The notes below the pieces were generated by a model. The model had not been told where the DNA came from. It saw only the letters and a program-made list of their open reading frames with translations, and searched no databases. From NCBI GenBank assembly GCA_964017235.1, contig OZ024933.1, forward strand, positions 5,211,962-5,275,961: 64,000 bases of DNA. The letters are read 5' to 3'. Positions 46,380 through 57,869 of the stretch are shown piece after piece (position 1 is the stretch's first letter; each line of letters starts with the position of its first letter). The position numbers and the translations under genes were made by a program. This DNA comes from Sabellastarte sp. h YS-2021 (taxonomy: Eukaryota > Annelida > Polychaeta > Sabellida > Sabellidae).

Positions 46380-48558
46380 CTTTTGAAAATGGACTGTGAA
46401 TATGGAGAGCTTAGAAAGCAGATGATTTGTGACAGCCTGGTGGTTGGTGTTTCTTCAGTGAAAGAAAAACCTTTACAACAACCAGACCTAACACTACAAA
46501 AAGCTATAATAGAGATAATAAAAGCAATAGAGGGGTCCAAGCAACATATCAAAACTATAGGCAGTGAACATTCTCTGAATGAAGTGTGACACAACACATA
46601 GAAGAAACAGGTAGAGAAACAACAAAATAAGCTGAAGCAAGCTGAAAACTCAAAGGAACGTACAATATTTTGAAAAAAAAACACACACAAGGTCAGTGCC
46701 CTGATCATGGCAAAAAGTGTTTAAAATGTCAGAAGCCAAAACCAGAGACTAACTTTAACCCCATAAACACAGAGCATACTGGATATGGTGGAATGAGGTG
46801 AAAGGCAAGTGTGATGTGCAGTGCAGGTATAAGGATTCAAGATGTGTTGCAAGTTTCTATATTGTAGGCACAAAGTCACCAGCAGTGCTAGGGCTTGAGA
46901 CATGCATTGATCGAGGCCTCATCAAACTGCTGATGTACTGTCAATAAGTAGTGATGGAGATAGAATTCTACAGAAGTATAATTGTGTATTCAAAGGTCTA
47001 GGCTGTCTAGAAGAGCCATATCAAATTAAATTTGACAAGAGTGTCAACCCAGTGATACATCAAGCAAGAAGGGTTCCAGCAGCACTGAGGGACAGGGTAA
47101 AAGCAACCTTGGATGTGATGTAAAAAATGGAGGTCAACTCCATGGTCACAGTTGAAAAAACAAATTCTAACAAGGCGAGAATTTGTTTGAATTTTAAGGA
47201 TCTCAATGTGGCCATACAATGGGAGCATTTCAAATTACCCAAAATGGTGGAGATTACAGCACGTATGGCGAAGGCAAAGGTTATTTTAAAATTGACCTCA
47301 ACCATGGCTATTGGCAACAAAAGCTTGATGAAGAAAGTCAGTTACTAACTACTTTGAATGCACCCTTTGGTTGCTACTGCTACAAAAGACTCCCATTTGG
47401 TGTAACGTGTGCACAAGAGGTATTCCAGAAACAAATATCTCAACATTTTGAGAACATTTCTGGAGTGGAGACAGATATAGATGATATTCTAATTTGGGGC
47501 ACAAAAAAGGCTGAACACAACAAGAGGCTAGAAGAGTTCCTTAAGAAATGTGCTGAGCTTAATGTGACGCTCAACAAGGAAAAGTGTACTTTCCAGTTTG
47601 AAAGTGTGAAGTACCTTGGAAATGTGATTACAGCTAGTGGCGTGAAGCCAGACCCTGAAAAGGTCAGAGCTATAATTGATATGCTACCACCAGCTAGCCG
47701 CAAAGGTGTAGAAAGACTCTTAGGGACTGTCAATTATCTAGCCAAATTTGCACCAAATATGTCTGTAGTAATATAGTCAATAAGAAGTCTACTGAGAAAA
47801 AGATGTTCAGTTCATGTGGTCCAACCCACAGGAGAAAGCCTTCAACAAGATCAAAGATGTTCTGAGTCAGCAACCAGTGCTCAAATATTTTGATGTTAAA
47901 AAGCCTATAACAGTTCGTTGTGATGCATCAAAATTTGGATTAGGGGCTGTTTTAGCTCAAGATGACAAGCCTGTATCCTTTGCATCAAGATCAATGACAG
48001 AGGCAGAAATTTGATATGTTCAGATAGAGAAAGAACTACCATCAGTTGTATTTGCTCTGTGGAGGTTTCATCAGTTCACATATGGCCAGCACATCCTGGT
48101 AGAAAATGACCATCGCCCATTGGAGCAAATTGTGAAAAACAAATTGTGCTCAGCATGTTACTAAAACTACAAAGGTACAACTTCACACTGAAGTACAAGC
48201 CAGGAAAGGAACTCAACCAAGGAAGATATCATGTAACATGTAGACAAAGTGGCGAACAATATCCTGGTAGCTGGAAACAGAGTTCAAGATATCAAGTTTG
48301 CTACTCAAACGACAAGGATTTTTGTCTGCTACAAGACATTATTCTTAATGGGTGACAATAAATCCATGGTACCAACAGAGCTACATCAGTACTGGAGTTG
48401 CAGAGATGACCTATCAGTAGCTGACAGTTTGATCCTGAATGGAGAGAGGATTGTAGTCCCACAGAAACTTTGTCCAACCATGCTGAAACTGCTTCATGCA
48501 GGTCACTTTGGTGATCCTAAAGTGTGAAGTCTGCCTCAAACACAGGCATCCTAACCAA
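46380..48558 (+). pseudogene. Ty3/gypsy LTR retrotransposon relic: gag end, RT and RNase H
   Basis: From about 46385 the frame encodes the C-terminal part of gag (CEYGELRKQMICDSLVVGV, then LTLQKAIIEI), then a zinc-knuckle-like CPDHGKKCLKCQK near 46697. RT follows in broken frames: RICLNFKDLNVAI, YFKIDLNHGYWQQKL, RLPFGVTCAQEVFQK and DIDDILIWG, which holds the catalytic DD (about 47480), to GVERLLGTVNYLAKF. RNase H covers 47814-48140: ITVRCDASKFGLGAVLAQD and YKPGKELNQ near 48197. The integrase N-terminal zinc site then starts with LLHAGHFGDP, followed by a small gap and KCEVCLKHRHPNQ up to 48558. Stops and frameshifts are frequent, and the 5' LTR and most of gag are absent. No envelope gene is visible. 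Confidence 0.88.
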
Positions 48559-49227
48559 CTACTGCTACTACCACCTTAAGGACCTAAGACGTATTCGTAA
48601 ATTCCTCAGTGTGGAAACTGCAGCCTTGCTTGCAAACTCAATGATCAGTAGTCGACTTGACTACTGCAATTCCCTACTTTATGGCATCAGTAAGTACAAT
48701 GTTGCTAAACTCCAAAAGATACAAAATGCCCTTTGTAGAATTGTTTTTAGACGTGATAGAACTAGCCATGTCACTCCTTTTCTTCAAAAACTACACTGGC
48801 TTCCTATCACTTACCGTATATTGTTTAAGTACAATCTAATTACTTTCAAGGCTATAAATTTCTCTCAACCCATATACCTATCATCCTTGATCAAAACCAG
48901 TTGTCTAACACGTGGAAATCGTCTTTCTCTTTCCTCAGCCTCTCACAAAAAGGCCATCGGTAGGAGAGGTTTTGTAGTGGCTTCCCCCATAGAATGGAAC
49001 AGACTCCCACAATCAGTACGATCACAACAAACAATAACAGGTTTCCGTAGCCAGCTAAAGACCTACTTGTTTAGATTAGCATATCCTCCACCATAGTACA
49101 TCTCCCTGGCGGGCGCTAACCTTGGATCATGACCTCGAACGTCCCTCAACTTTCCCTTTTTGATTTCAAGCGCATTAGAGGATGTTGCATCAATTTTGCG
49201 CTATATAAATGTTTCTATTCTATTCTA
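48559..49227 (+). mobile_element. CR1/L2-like LINE 3' fragment inserted in the gypsy integrase
   Basis: The frame CYYHLKDLRRIRKFLSVETA through LKTYLFRLAYPPP (stop 49094-49096) is the C-terminal end of the same LINE family as elements at 27620 and 31215. It is uninterrupted for 190 codons. The 3' UTR has GCGCTATATAAATGTTTCTA and ends in (TTCTA)n at 49212-49226. Integrase sequence stops at CCTAACCAACT on the left and resumes at AACAGCTGGAACC on the right, so the insertion fell within one integrase codon region. A short, imperfect target repeat (AACCAACT / AACAGCT) is possible. The intact frame suggests it is young. Confidence 0.88.
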
Positions 49228-50030
49228 ACAGCTGGAACCACTGATGTCTCATGACGTTCCAGATGGACCATGGCAAAATATAGCCACAGATCTTTTCCAG
49301 TGGAAAAAACTATGTTCTGGTAGTGGATTACTACACTAAGCAACCACAGTGATAAACCACATGAAGTTAATGTTTGCCAGACATGTAATTCCTCTGAAAG
49401 TCACGTCAGACCAGGGACCTCAGCACAGCTCATCTGAGTTTAAAAATTTCGCCAAGATGTGGGGATTTCAACACCAACATCTTCACCTTATTGTTCAAGG
49501 AGTAATAGTTTGGCTGAAAAAAAAGTTCAGACTGGCAAAAACATACTCAAGATATCAAAAGCAAGTCAACTTGATCCTTTGCTAGGTTTCCTTGAGTACA
49601 GGAACACTCCCATTAACAATATTGGATCACTTGCAGAATTTCTGGTGTGCAGAAAACTAAGGTCTATCCTACCACCAACAAGGCAGAGCTTGAGACCAAA
49701 AGTCAAGAAGCACGAAATGGTGAAATCTGTCCTACTGAGTAAACAAGAAAAACAAAAACATTACTATGATAGGCAGACAAAGCAACTGAAACCTGTTCAC
49801 ACTGGTCAGGACACTACAACAAAACAAATGAGACCAGCCATTATAACAGAAAACTCACTTCTCCTCGATCTTATGAAGTGCAAACACCCAGCTGAGGTGT
49901 CTACAGGTGCAATAGATCTCACATTCTAAGGTCTAGTGAAGGAGTAGCTCAGAGCAAGGACAGAAGATAAACCCTACATTACCAGATATGGCAAGGGAAT
50001 TAAACCAGTGCAGAGATGTCAGTGATTAGA
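49228..50030 (+). pseudogene. Ty3/gypsy relic: integrase core and C-terminal part
   Basis: After the LINE the integrase continues with PLMSHDVPDGPWQNIATDLF (first catalytic Asp region), then VTSDQGPQHSSSEFKNFAK (second Asp). The stretch SLAEKKVQTGKNILKISKAS, with the glutamate helix, is followed by LLGFLEYRNTPI (about 49590) and the C-terminal RPKVKKHE...KHYYDRQTKQL. The frame changes several times (49349-49585 versus 49459-49929). Coding sequence ends near 50030. Confidence 0.88.
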
Positions 50031-50931
50031 GGAACATAACACAACTTTTTTTAAACATCAAACTCTCTTTTAATGGAAATATACAGTGTTAATCTTCCCG
50101 TATTATTTGAGTTTACAAGTAATATCAGTGAGGTAGTAGATTTTTGTTTTACAGAATATGTTTTAACATGTATCTGATGATAATTCAGTTAAATGTGACA
50201 GTTTGCCTTTATGCATAATACTCTAGAATTAGATTATGTGTATATTGTATACACTTAAAATGTATTAAGTAATGCTTTTCAATAGAAACCGAAAGGACAT
50301 CATTGTAAAAAAATCAAAAGTTAAAACCCTACACAGCTTAAACAAAATAAATCTTCTGAAAAGCCGGTCATATAACTTTGTTTCATAGTGTATATTTTCT
50401 AGGAAGGACAGAGAACAGTAATTTAATAATTTACTAGTGTGTAATCAGTACAAGAAGAGTAGCAGCTATTGTGGTAAACAATAGCAGGATGTGTCAAGTA
50501 GTTGAATTCCAAGAAATCATTCTTTAAGTCCATAAATTCACAAATGTTGATCTAATAAGACCGCCATAAAAATTCACTGAAATGTACTTTGTGATACACA
50601 TTAAACGTTTGTCTAGGTAAACTAGAGATTTATCACTCTGCACTATATTATGTACGTGTAAAATTGTATATAATACTTTGCAAGAAAGTTGGCCAATATC
50701 AATTGAGTCCATAAATATGATTCAGGCAAAGGTTGAATATTGTTTGCAAACTTGTTGTAAAATGCACCAGTGTTCATAATTTTTTGTCAAAATGGAAAAA
50801 GAGTGAAAAGTCTGATGAAATACATAATGCACTGATACAGGTTTGGACATTGATTTCCCAAGCATATTACCTCTGTTTAAAGTAATCATATAACTTATCA
50901 ATTTTGATTAATTAATTTTCTTAAAAGGGGA
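50031..50931. other. 3' non-coding region of the gypsy relic, ending in a polypurine tract
   Basis: AT-rich sequence without a coding frame. It ends AAAAGGGGA at 50923-50931, the expected polypurine primer just before a 3' LTR. Confidence 0.6.
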
Positions 50932-51079
50932 TGTAACAATATTATGGTGCCTAGTGTAAACAACACAGAGTTTCTTGTAAACACTGAGATTGATCAGTTG
51001 TCAATCTGAAGAGCTAGAATAAAGTGCTTGTTAGCTGAGAACAGTGTTTCTCTAATGAACTTGCAATACAAATGTTACA
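50932..51079 (+). mobile_element. Short 3' LTR of the gypsy relic
   Basis: It starts TGTAACA directly after the polypurine tract and ends TGTTACA, a 7-bp inverted pair with TG...CA termini. Inside is GAATAAAGTGCTTG near 51017, a plausible polyadenylation signal. At 148 bp it would be a short LTR. No partner 5' LTR was found, so the assignment rests on the tract, the termini and the position. Confidence 0.65.
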
Positions 51080-51884
51080 AGGTCAAATATCAGCATGTTT
51101 CTAGTTGACATAAACATCTGGTAAATATATTTCCTGTAAAGCAATTTAATCTTACACTTGTGATAGCTACCCTCAGTTTGACAGCCATTCTGTACCGAAA
51201 CATCCCAAATCCCATTTTGTACACAGCAGTGGTGTAAATAAGCACTCTGATATAGTAAATCTGTCATGCTACAGGGTACGCTCAGTCCTACTGAAATATG
51301 ATCGAGATTGGCAATTATTGATTTGCCAGTTACTTGTTTCCAGATTCCAAAACAAGGTTTGAGCTCCTACCATCATGGCTTTTATGAGAATAACATAATT
51401 CTTAAAACTTCTATTCAACTCTCACAAGTTTTCCACCTTATCACCCAATTGTGTGGATATCAGCCACATCTAGATGGTCTTTACACTCGAAAAGTTCAAG
51501 TGGGCTATCCTAGTAATGGCAAATTCCCATTAAAATATTAATTCTTTTCAAAAACCTCTGCAGGTAACCTGCCCCTGAAGCCCATCGGGGAAAAATTACT
51601 GAAATTAATATATCTTTTCCATTATTATTTATTGTATATCTAATCTCCAGCTAACACAGGATTTGAGTAGTCTAATTCCATCTCTTTTTTGTCAGTCATA
51701 CCAGCCCACTGAGTTTATAATGGGTTACAATTGATCACAAATATGGAGGTATGCTCATTTCTTTATTTTACATTCTCTTGATGAGAATAACTGTATTTAA
51801 AATATTTAGACAACAGAGATATATATATATGTTCTTGGTAAATCTAGTCCTGTTCACAATACAGATATTTAACAGTTGTCAAGT
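51080..51884. other. Intron of gene C; no gene recognised
   Basis: Only short frames occur, none with recognisable features. Confidence 0.4.
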
Positions 51885-52495
51885 CTGTTATGGCCAATGG
51901 GTCAAGCAAAGTAGCAAATACCAGTTGCTTTAAAGTTGTAACAGAAACAAAGTGTCACTAAATAAATTCATTTAACAATTAAACTAATAGTTACATCTAG
52001 ATACTTTCATTTTAATAAAATAATTATAAACAATAAAACCAATCTGACATAATCACAGCCCTATCCTCCTGACATACAGTAAAAGAAGTTTCACCAATGT
52101 TCCTAATTCACAATTAAACACGTATCACCACTGTACCAGCAATCCTGTGATTTTTTTCGTGTCCACTAACACCAAATGTCTGTCTAGATGTTTAGATTCT
52201 CAGCACAACTATGCTATTGGCCCTAAGATCAGAACAATATCAGCAGCTCCCTTCTCTGGTAGATCCATTCTCCATATACTGGTCACTCTTATATGAGTTC
52301 ACCTCAAATTGTGTGAAACCAGAAGTTTATATCCATTTGACAAAGAAATGTATTAATCCACAATTTATCAGCTTCAAGGACCTCTTGTCCATACAACACA
52401 CCAATTCAACACCAACCGTGGTCTGGCTATCAACCCTTTATATAGTGCTCTGGCTTGTAGAATATTCTAAAGGGAAATGTAAACATTAGAACATT
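51885..52495. repeat. Dispersed repeat, copy 2 (direct, right of the gypsy relic)
   Basis: It is collinear with 45490-46060: AAACCAATCTGACATAATCAC, CTCTGGTAGATCCATT, TTATATCCATTTGACA, GGTCTGGCTATCAACCCTTTAT. It ends near TATAGTGCTCTGG, where similarity fades. Confidence 0.65.
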
Positions 52496-52649
52496 TCCAG
52501 AAATAAACAAAAGCTTCATGTACAAGATGAGATGATTCAACCCATTAGTGACATTGGACCAGGTATAAGATATTGCAATGATGTAGCGGGAGGTGACATG
52601 ATCTGACACAATAATTGAGTTGGAACTGGTATACAATATCTGGTCTACG

Positions 52650-52886
52650 AGTACAAGGTCCTTCAAGCCATCAGAATCCAGGATAATATTACCGGATTAA
52701 GACAACAGCTGAAGACTTACTAGTTCAGATAAGCCTACTTTCTATCAAAGTCTATCTCCCATATTAGATACTATCATAGACAATGACTTTCTCTAGAAAT
52801 TGGACAATTCCTTCTAAGATATCAGGGTTTTAGAGGATGGCTACATCAATTCAGTGCTTTATAAATACGTACTTATACTTACTTAC
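52650..52886 (+). mobile_element. Very short CR1/L2-like LINE 3' end
   Basis: TTCAAGCCATCAGAATCCAG...CAGCTGAAGACTTAC corresponds to the last 30 or so codons of the LINE family, with stops. TTTTAGAGGATGGCTACATC and GTGCTTTATAAATACGTACT followed by (TTAC)n at 52870-52886 are the family 3' end. It sits just upstream of the gene C stalk exon. Confidence 0.75.
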
Positions 52887-53048
52887 TCACGAATAGAAGT
52901 GTGAGATGACAAAATAGAGATGAAGTGAAAAGTGTTTCCCAGATATGCTCAAATAAAATATTCATCCAGCCAAGGAAATATAAAAACCCTGTTACCAGCT
53001 GATAAAATAATGTGTAGCAAAATTGTTTTTTTGTTTCATTTCTTGCAG

Positions 53049-53264
53049 ATTGTTTTATGAGTAGAACCAATGATGCCAATGCTAGGCTGGAAAGGGGTGA
53101 GAACCAAATGGAGATATTTGGTGAACAGATAGAGACGCTGAAAAACCAGATGGAAAGGGTCATTGTTGATATGAACAGGAGATTCGAGGATATGGAATCC
53201 AATATGAACCAAGTTCGTGCAAAGAATGATCAGCTAGCATCACAACTGACAAGTTTGAATAATG
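53049..53264 (+). CDS. Secreted C1q-domain protein, gene C, exon 2 (coiled-coil stalk)
   Basis: The 216-nt exon follows TTTCTTGCAG (AG at 53047-53048) and ends TTGAATAATG before GTTTGC; both junctions are phase 1. It encodes 72 residues with a clear heptad pattern from about residue 12: ARLERGENQMEIFGEQIETL, then MERVIVDMNRRFEDMESNMN, then NDQLASQLTSLNN. This is a charged amphipathic coiled coil, 21 residues longer than the stalk of copy B. Such stalks hold C1q heads in trimers or higher oligomers. Open frame continues a few codons past the donor, but the GTTTGC donor is needed to join in frame to the C1q exon. Confidence 0.88.
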
Positions 53265-54074
53265 GTTTGCCACATTTTTGCAAATAGATATATTGTAAAT
53301 TTCTGTTCTTCTGATCTAAAATCTTTTATAAAGCGAGATTAAAGGTCATATTGGGGTTTCCAACCATGCAATAGCCATAAAAAAGACAAGCTTTCAGTGC
53401 ATATGTATAACCTAGGTTTGAGCATATAACAAGAGGGGTGAGATTATAGTGATTAAACAACACAAAAACACCAGGGCTACAGGGGGGATTAAAAGACAAA
53501 TTCTTAAACCTTCTAGCTATTTGATTTAGGGGCTATCCAATGCATTTACCTCCCACCTCACACTTTTAATTTTTGGGGACTCGGTCTTGGCCTTAAGAGT
53601 TCATTTAAACAGTTATATACAGCTATATTGCATAATATCAAGCACAAATCCTCAATCGTGGAAGTCCATTTTAAGTTGATGTGATAAAATGTTTCAATTA
53701 GTTGCACAACGTGAAAAGAATAACAATATCAAGACCAGAGCAAGGTTATTATATATATGTAAAATTTGCAAACACAATGGAATTTTAGACAAAATCTCAC
53801 CTCCCATCTTTAAAGTTTGGGTTTGAATTGTAGCCTAACTGCAAATGGAAAATGAAATCCTAAATAAATAAATAAAAGGACAGTTCTCAGTTTATGAAGA
53901 ATATTGCCATGACTTGTATTCAACCTCATAAAACACAAATATAAGGGCCTAGACATCGACTGGAAATCTCGGCAAACAATTAGTGACTGAGGCTTTTAAA
54001 TATGTGTGTCTGTGACATAACCATATCTCCTTAAAGATACTTGAAAGTCTTATTTATGAATTTATTTGTTTCAG

Positions 54075-54520
54075 ATAACCAAATCCTGAAATCAGCTGTA
54101 TTCTCAGCTTATGGTATACATCGTTATGAAAACCGACGTGTGAATATGGACGGTGGACAGCGAATCATCTATCATTACACAACCACCAATCCAGGGGGCC
54201 ATTATAGTACATCTACGGGTATCTATACTTGCCCAGTATCTGGTGTTTATTTCTTCCAGTTTTCCATCTATGGATACTTTATTCGGGATGTTGAGGCAGC
54301 AGTAGCCAGCGCTGCACTTATGAAGAATGGAAACCACTTAGCAGAAGTTGTCATGTTTAATTTTGCGTCTGAGGGAATTCACAACACTCTGAGCAATGCA
54401 ATGGTTATGCAATGCAATGCTGGTGAGATAGTTTGGGTAAGGAGTGTACATGATAACACGCGATTGCATAACTGGCCTGCACTGAACAGATTTTCTGGGT
54501 TCTTAATATCCTCACAGTGA
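54075..54520 (+). CDS. Secreted C1q-domain protein, gene C, exon 3 (C1q head)
   Basis: The exon follows TTTGTTTCAG (AG at 54073-54074) and runs 446 nt to the TGA at 54518-54520, entering in phase 1. It encodes a full C1q domain: AVFSAYGIHRYE, the core GHYSTSTGIYTCPVSGVYFF with the conserved G-x-Y-x-F-type aromatic pattern, ALMKNGNHLAEV, and LNRFSGFLISSQ at the end. With exons at 42188 and 53049 it forms a 265-residue protein: signal peptide about 1-20, stalk 46-117, C1q about 120-265. No collagen repeat is present, so it belongs to the non-collagenous, coiled-coil C1q class common in molluscs. Ligand specificity cannot be read from the sequence. Confidence 0.92.
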
Positions 54521-54745
54521 TGAAATAAGCAGTGTTTTTGATGTGTCCTCAATACTCCATGTTCCATAACACCCACAACTCAAGTCAAGTGAGCTTTTTG
54601 CATCTGAACATCAGTCTTCTGATTAATATTTTCTGCTTTTCCAAGTGTCATTAGAAATTTGTGTTACAAGTGGAAAATAGCAGTCAAGAACATATCTAAA
54701 TATTAGTTTTTTCTGTCATAATGCCAATATACTCAGTCTTAGTGG

Positions 54746-54751
54746 AATAAA
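54746..54751 (+). terminator. Candidate polyadenylation signal of gene C
   Basis: AATAAA lies 226 bp after the stop of gene C. It is the first exact AATAAA I see downstream. Confidence 0.5.
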
Positions 54752-57700
54752 ATTTTAATTTGTAACTCACATTTTATAAACTTTGTGAAAGGATAACTGC
54801 CAAAAGAGCTAAAACTTCAAATTTGGGTCAGTCTTGCCAGACCAATGAATTTGAAACAGGGGTTCAGGAACAATATGGTATAAATGGATAAAAAAGAGAA
54901 AAACATTTGTTACTGAAATTTATTGTTGATTTTATTAACAGTGTTCTATATTTTCTTCTATTTGGCTACTATTACAAATATGTAATAATAACAGACATAT
55001 TATCCATATATTATTGTTTAATTGCAGGAAGTGAAAATGGTTTCACACTGTAACCAATTAAGACTTGTTCTTTAGTTATCTGAAAGCTAATTGGTTTAAT
55101 GAGGCGAGTGAATCCATGTAGAAAGTTCATTGATATGCTTAATTACCAGGACAGGTAGTACATGTTTTGGTCTTGCTGCTTTTAGCTATATTTGCTTTTA
55201 TATATTTGCAGAATGACACGTTTTACTTGTATTTGCTTATGTAAAATGTAGTATGGCATACTTCAATTATATTTCTTTATTTAAATGTCTTATAGTGTAT
55301 TTCATATATATTTGGTTTTGGTTAAATTATTTTGTACCTGTCAATTATATTAGTGTTGTTTAAGCAGATTACCATGTTGGTACCTTAGATTTTTGTCTTG
55401 TTTTCATGTATTGTAGTGTCTTTCACTGATATTTAATGTTTGTACGAAATTTATATATACAGTGAAAGACGCCAGAATGCCATCAAAATGTCTATTGTAG
55501 TATGTTATATTATATGGCTTTGAATGTATTAATCTGTCTTTTATTGGTATTTTGTCTTGTCTGAATGTATAATACAATATCATACTCATATTTAGCTTAA
55601 ATGTATTATGGTGTATTTCACCTAAATTTATTCCTTTTTGTTTGAATTTATTGTCATGTCTACCAGTTACTAAGTCTGATTGCATCCCCGGGCAAAAGTG
55701 GGAAAAACTTTTAGCATGGCCAAAACATTTCTTTTCATAAAGTAAAACTTAAAAATATTTTACATCAAACTTTCAAATTTGGAATGCAGGTAAATCTGGG
55801 TAAGGCCTTAAATACTATTGTTTTATGGACTGCTTGCCACTATAATACGAATAGCATCCTTCTAAATGCCTAATATTTCTTCACATTTTGGTCTGGTACT
55901 CGTATATGAAAGTACATGTCGTACGTGTTATGGCTGATATAGAATACATGTACAAACCCCATAAAAGAAAATCAGAAATTTGGCCTTTGACCTCTTTCTT
56001 CAAGTCCCTCAAAACTTTGGCATGTTGACATTGGCATCTCTTTTATTATTGTTGTTGGGGCTCAAAATGTTGAACCAACAGTCAAGAAATCATGGCCTGT
56101 GAATCTTACAGGACAAGTAGAATTTGACCTTTGACCCCAACTTCAATATCAAACTGTATTTACATACCAAAAAAAGTTTATATTGTCATTATTATTGATT
56201 CTTGAATTTTCTTTGTCTCTGTCCATACTTAAAGACCATCCACAATTTTGCACTTTCCACTTTGCAGACCTAGATCCAAGGCTGACTACCTAGCAGTGCT
56301 AGAGGACCTAAAAACCTTCAGTAAATCTGATACCAAAATGACTGCATTTAGAACATTTCACTGAAATATGTTGTTCAGCTATCTTCTCTGTTCTTACAAG
56401 ATGGTACCTGTTAAAAAGTCTATTTCAATAGGTTAGAGAACAAAAAAAATCCAGAAAAGGCAGAACCTGATACAGGATAAATTTTACTTCCTAAAGTCAC
56501 GCATCAGATGCAAGGGACTCAGCAAACTAATCGAGTTTCAAGTCCCAGGCCCGAGAAACCAGTGGTTTCGCTGATTCAGCACGCGACATCTCCAGAGCTT
56601 GAATTGACACGGACAGTATAGACATCACCATGTGGTCAACAAACACCACATTACAGCCTCAAAGTCAAAAGTAACAAAGCCACAGCAGCAACAAACCAGA
56701 GGACAGACGACTTTCTTCCTTATCATTGATGAATAGATTGTACCTTCAAGACCGCTCACCTTCACACTGACTCTGACAAAGCCCCTCAATCCACCATCAG
56801 TTGCCTTTGCTAAAGGCAAAGATAGTAAACTCAACATATCAGGACTCTCAAGCTTCTTTAAAAATCTTCAAATTGAGAAGAGCTACCAACCGACACACAG
56901 CAGCCGTTTGCACCACCTGGCACACAAACACCAGCTGCAACCACCACTGCCACCAAGAATATTAGCAGCCATCTGACCAGCCTCAGCCTCAACTGCAGTC
57001 AGCCAATGCCAAACAGCAGCAGTAGTAGAACCACTGGCCTTCACTCAGCCCTTTTCAGGACCACTACTGTCAAACATTTAAAGGTTGTTTTCAGGACCAC
57101 CTGAATCTTCCAAAAAGAATTAATTGCTGCTATTTAAAAACATTCCCAAAACAAGAAGCATTACACTGCCTAACACAAAACACATTGGCCCCAAACACAA
57201 AAAAAAAACAAAAGAATGAATGAATGTGTCATTGAGTGAGGAAAAAATTGAAGTTAAAAGAAAACCTTTAAAGTTTTCACATTTAACTTCAAAGATTTTA
57301 AACTTAGAAAAATAGCTAAAAAGTTAAATTAAAAACTTTAAAAAATGATAGAAAAAATGAGGCAAAGGCCATTAAACTTTGGCCCACCCCAAAATTTAAA
57401 AGTTAAAAAAACTACTTAGACATTAATCAAGGTTTGAATTTGGCTAGAAATATTTTGATCTACCTTGGACTTCTAACCCTTTGAGAAACTTTTTAGTTCT
57501 TCAAACATTTTGATGATTTTGAACTTTAAAATATCTTACAAATTTGCTAGAAAATAACTTGGAAAAAATTGTTAAAAGGTTCATAAATTTACACATTTAA
57601 TGAGGGGGTCATTTTTACATAACTTGGGTTGAAATTTATCAGCAGTGGACTGGTCATTTGTTTTGAAATTTATTAAAAAAAGACTGGATTATGTTTGGAA

Positions 57701-57860
57701 ATTTGTTTAAAATGAAACAACAACAACTTCAATAAAAGTTCTTGGAATACTTGGGTAATCCTGAAAAGGACTGATAGGAGTCCTGAAAGGACGCAAGGTT
57801 TTTGAGTTGATGCATCTCAGGTTCTGTCCTGCCCAGCCATTATCCCCTACGTGATTTAGG
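54752..57860. other. Intergenic; no gene recognised
   Basis: Contains two diverged units related to the 147-bp repeat at about 55979-56165 (TTTGACCTCTTTCTTCAAG and TTTGACCTTTGACCCCAAC, about 146 bp apart). A very A-rich stretch with many AAACTTTAAA words lies at 57240-57600. No domain-bearing frame until the Harbinger relic. Confidence 0.45.
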
Positions 57861-57869
57861 TAGCCTTTA

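Noticed and set aside
53265..53287. Extension of the stalk exon to the in-frame stop at 53287
   Set aside because: All three stalk copies share the AAT(A/C)(A)(T/C)G|GTTT junction, and splicing there joins in frame to the C1q exon; the read-through residues are not conserved.
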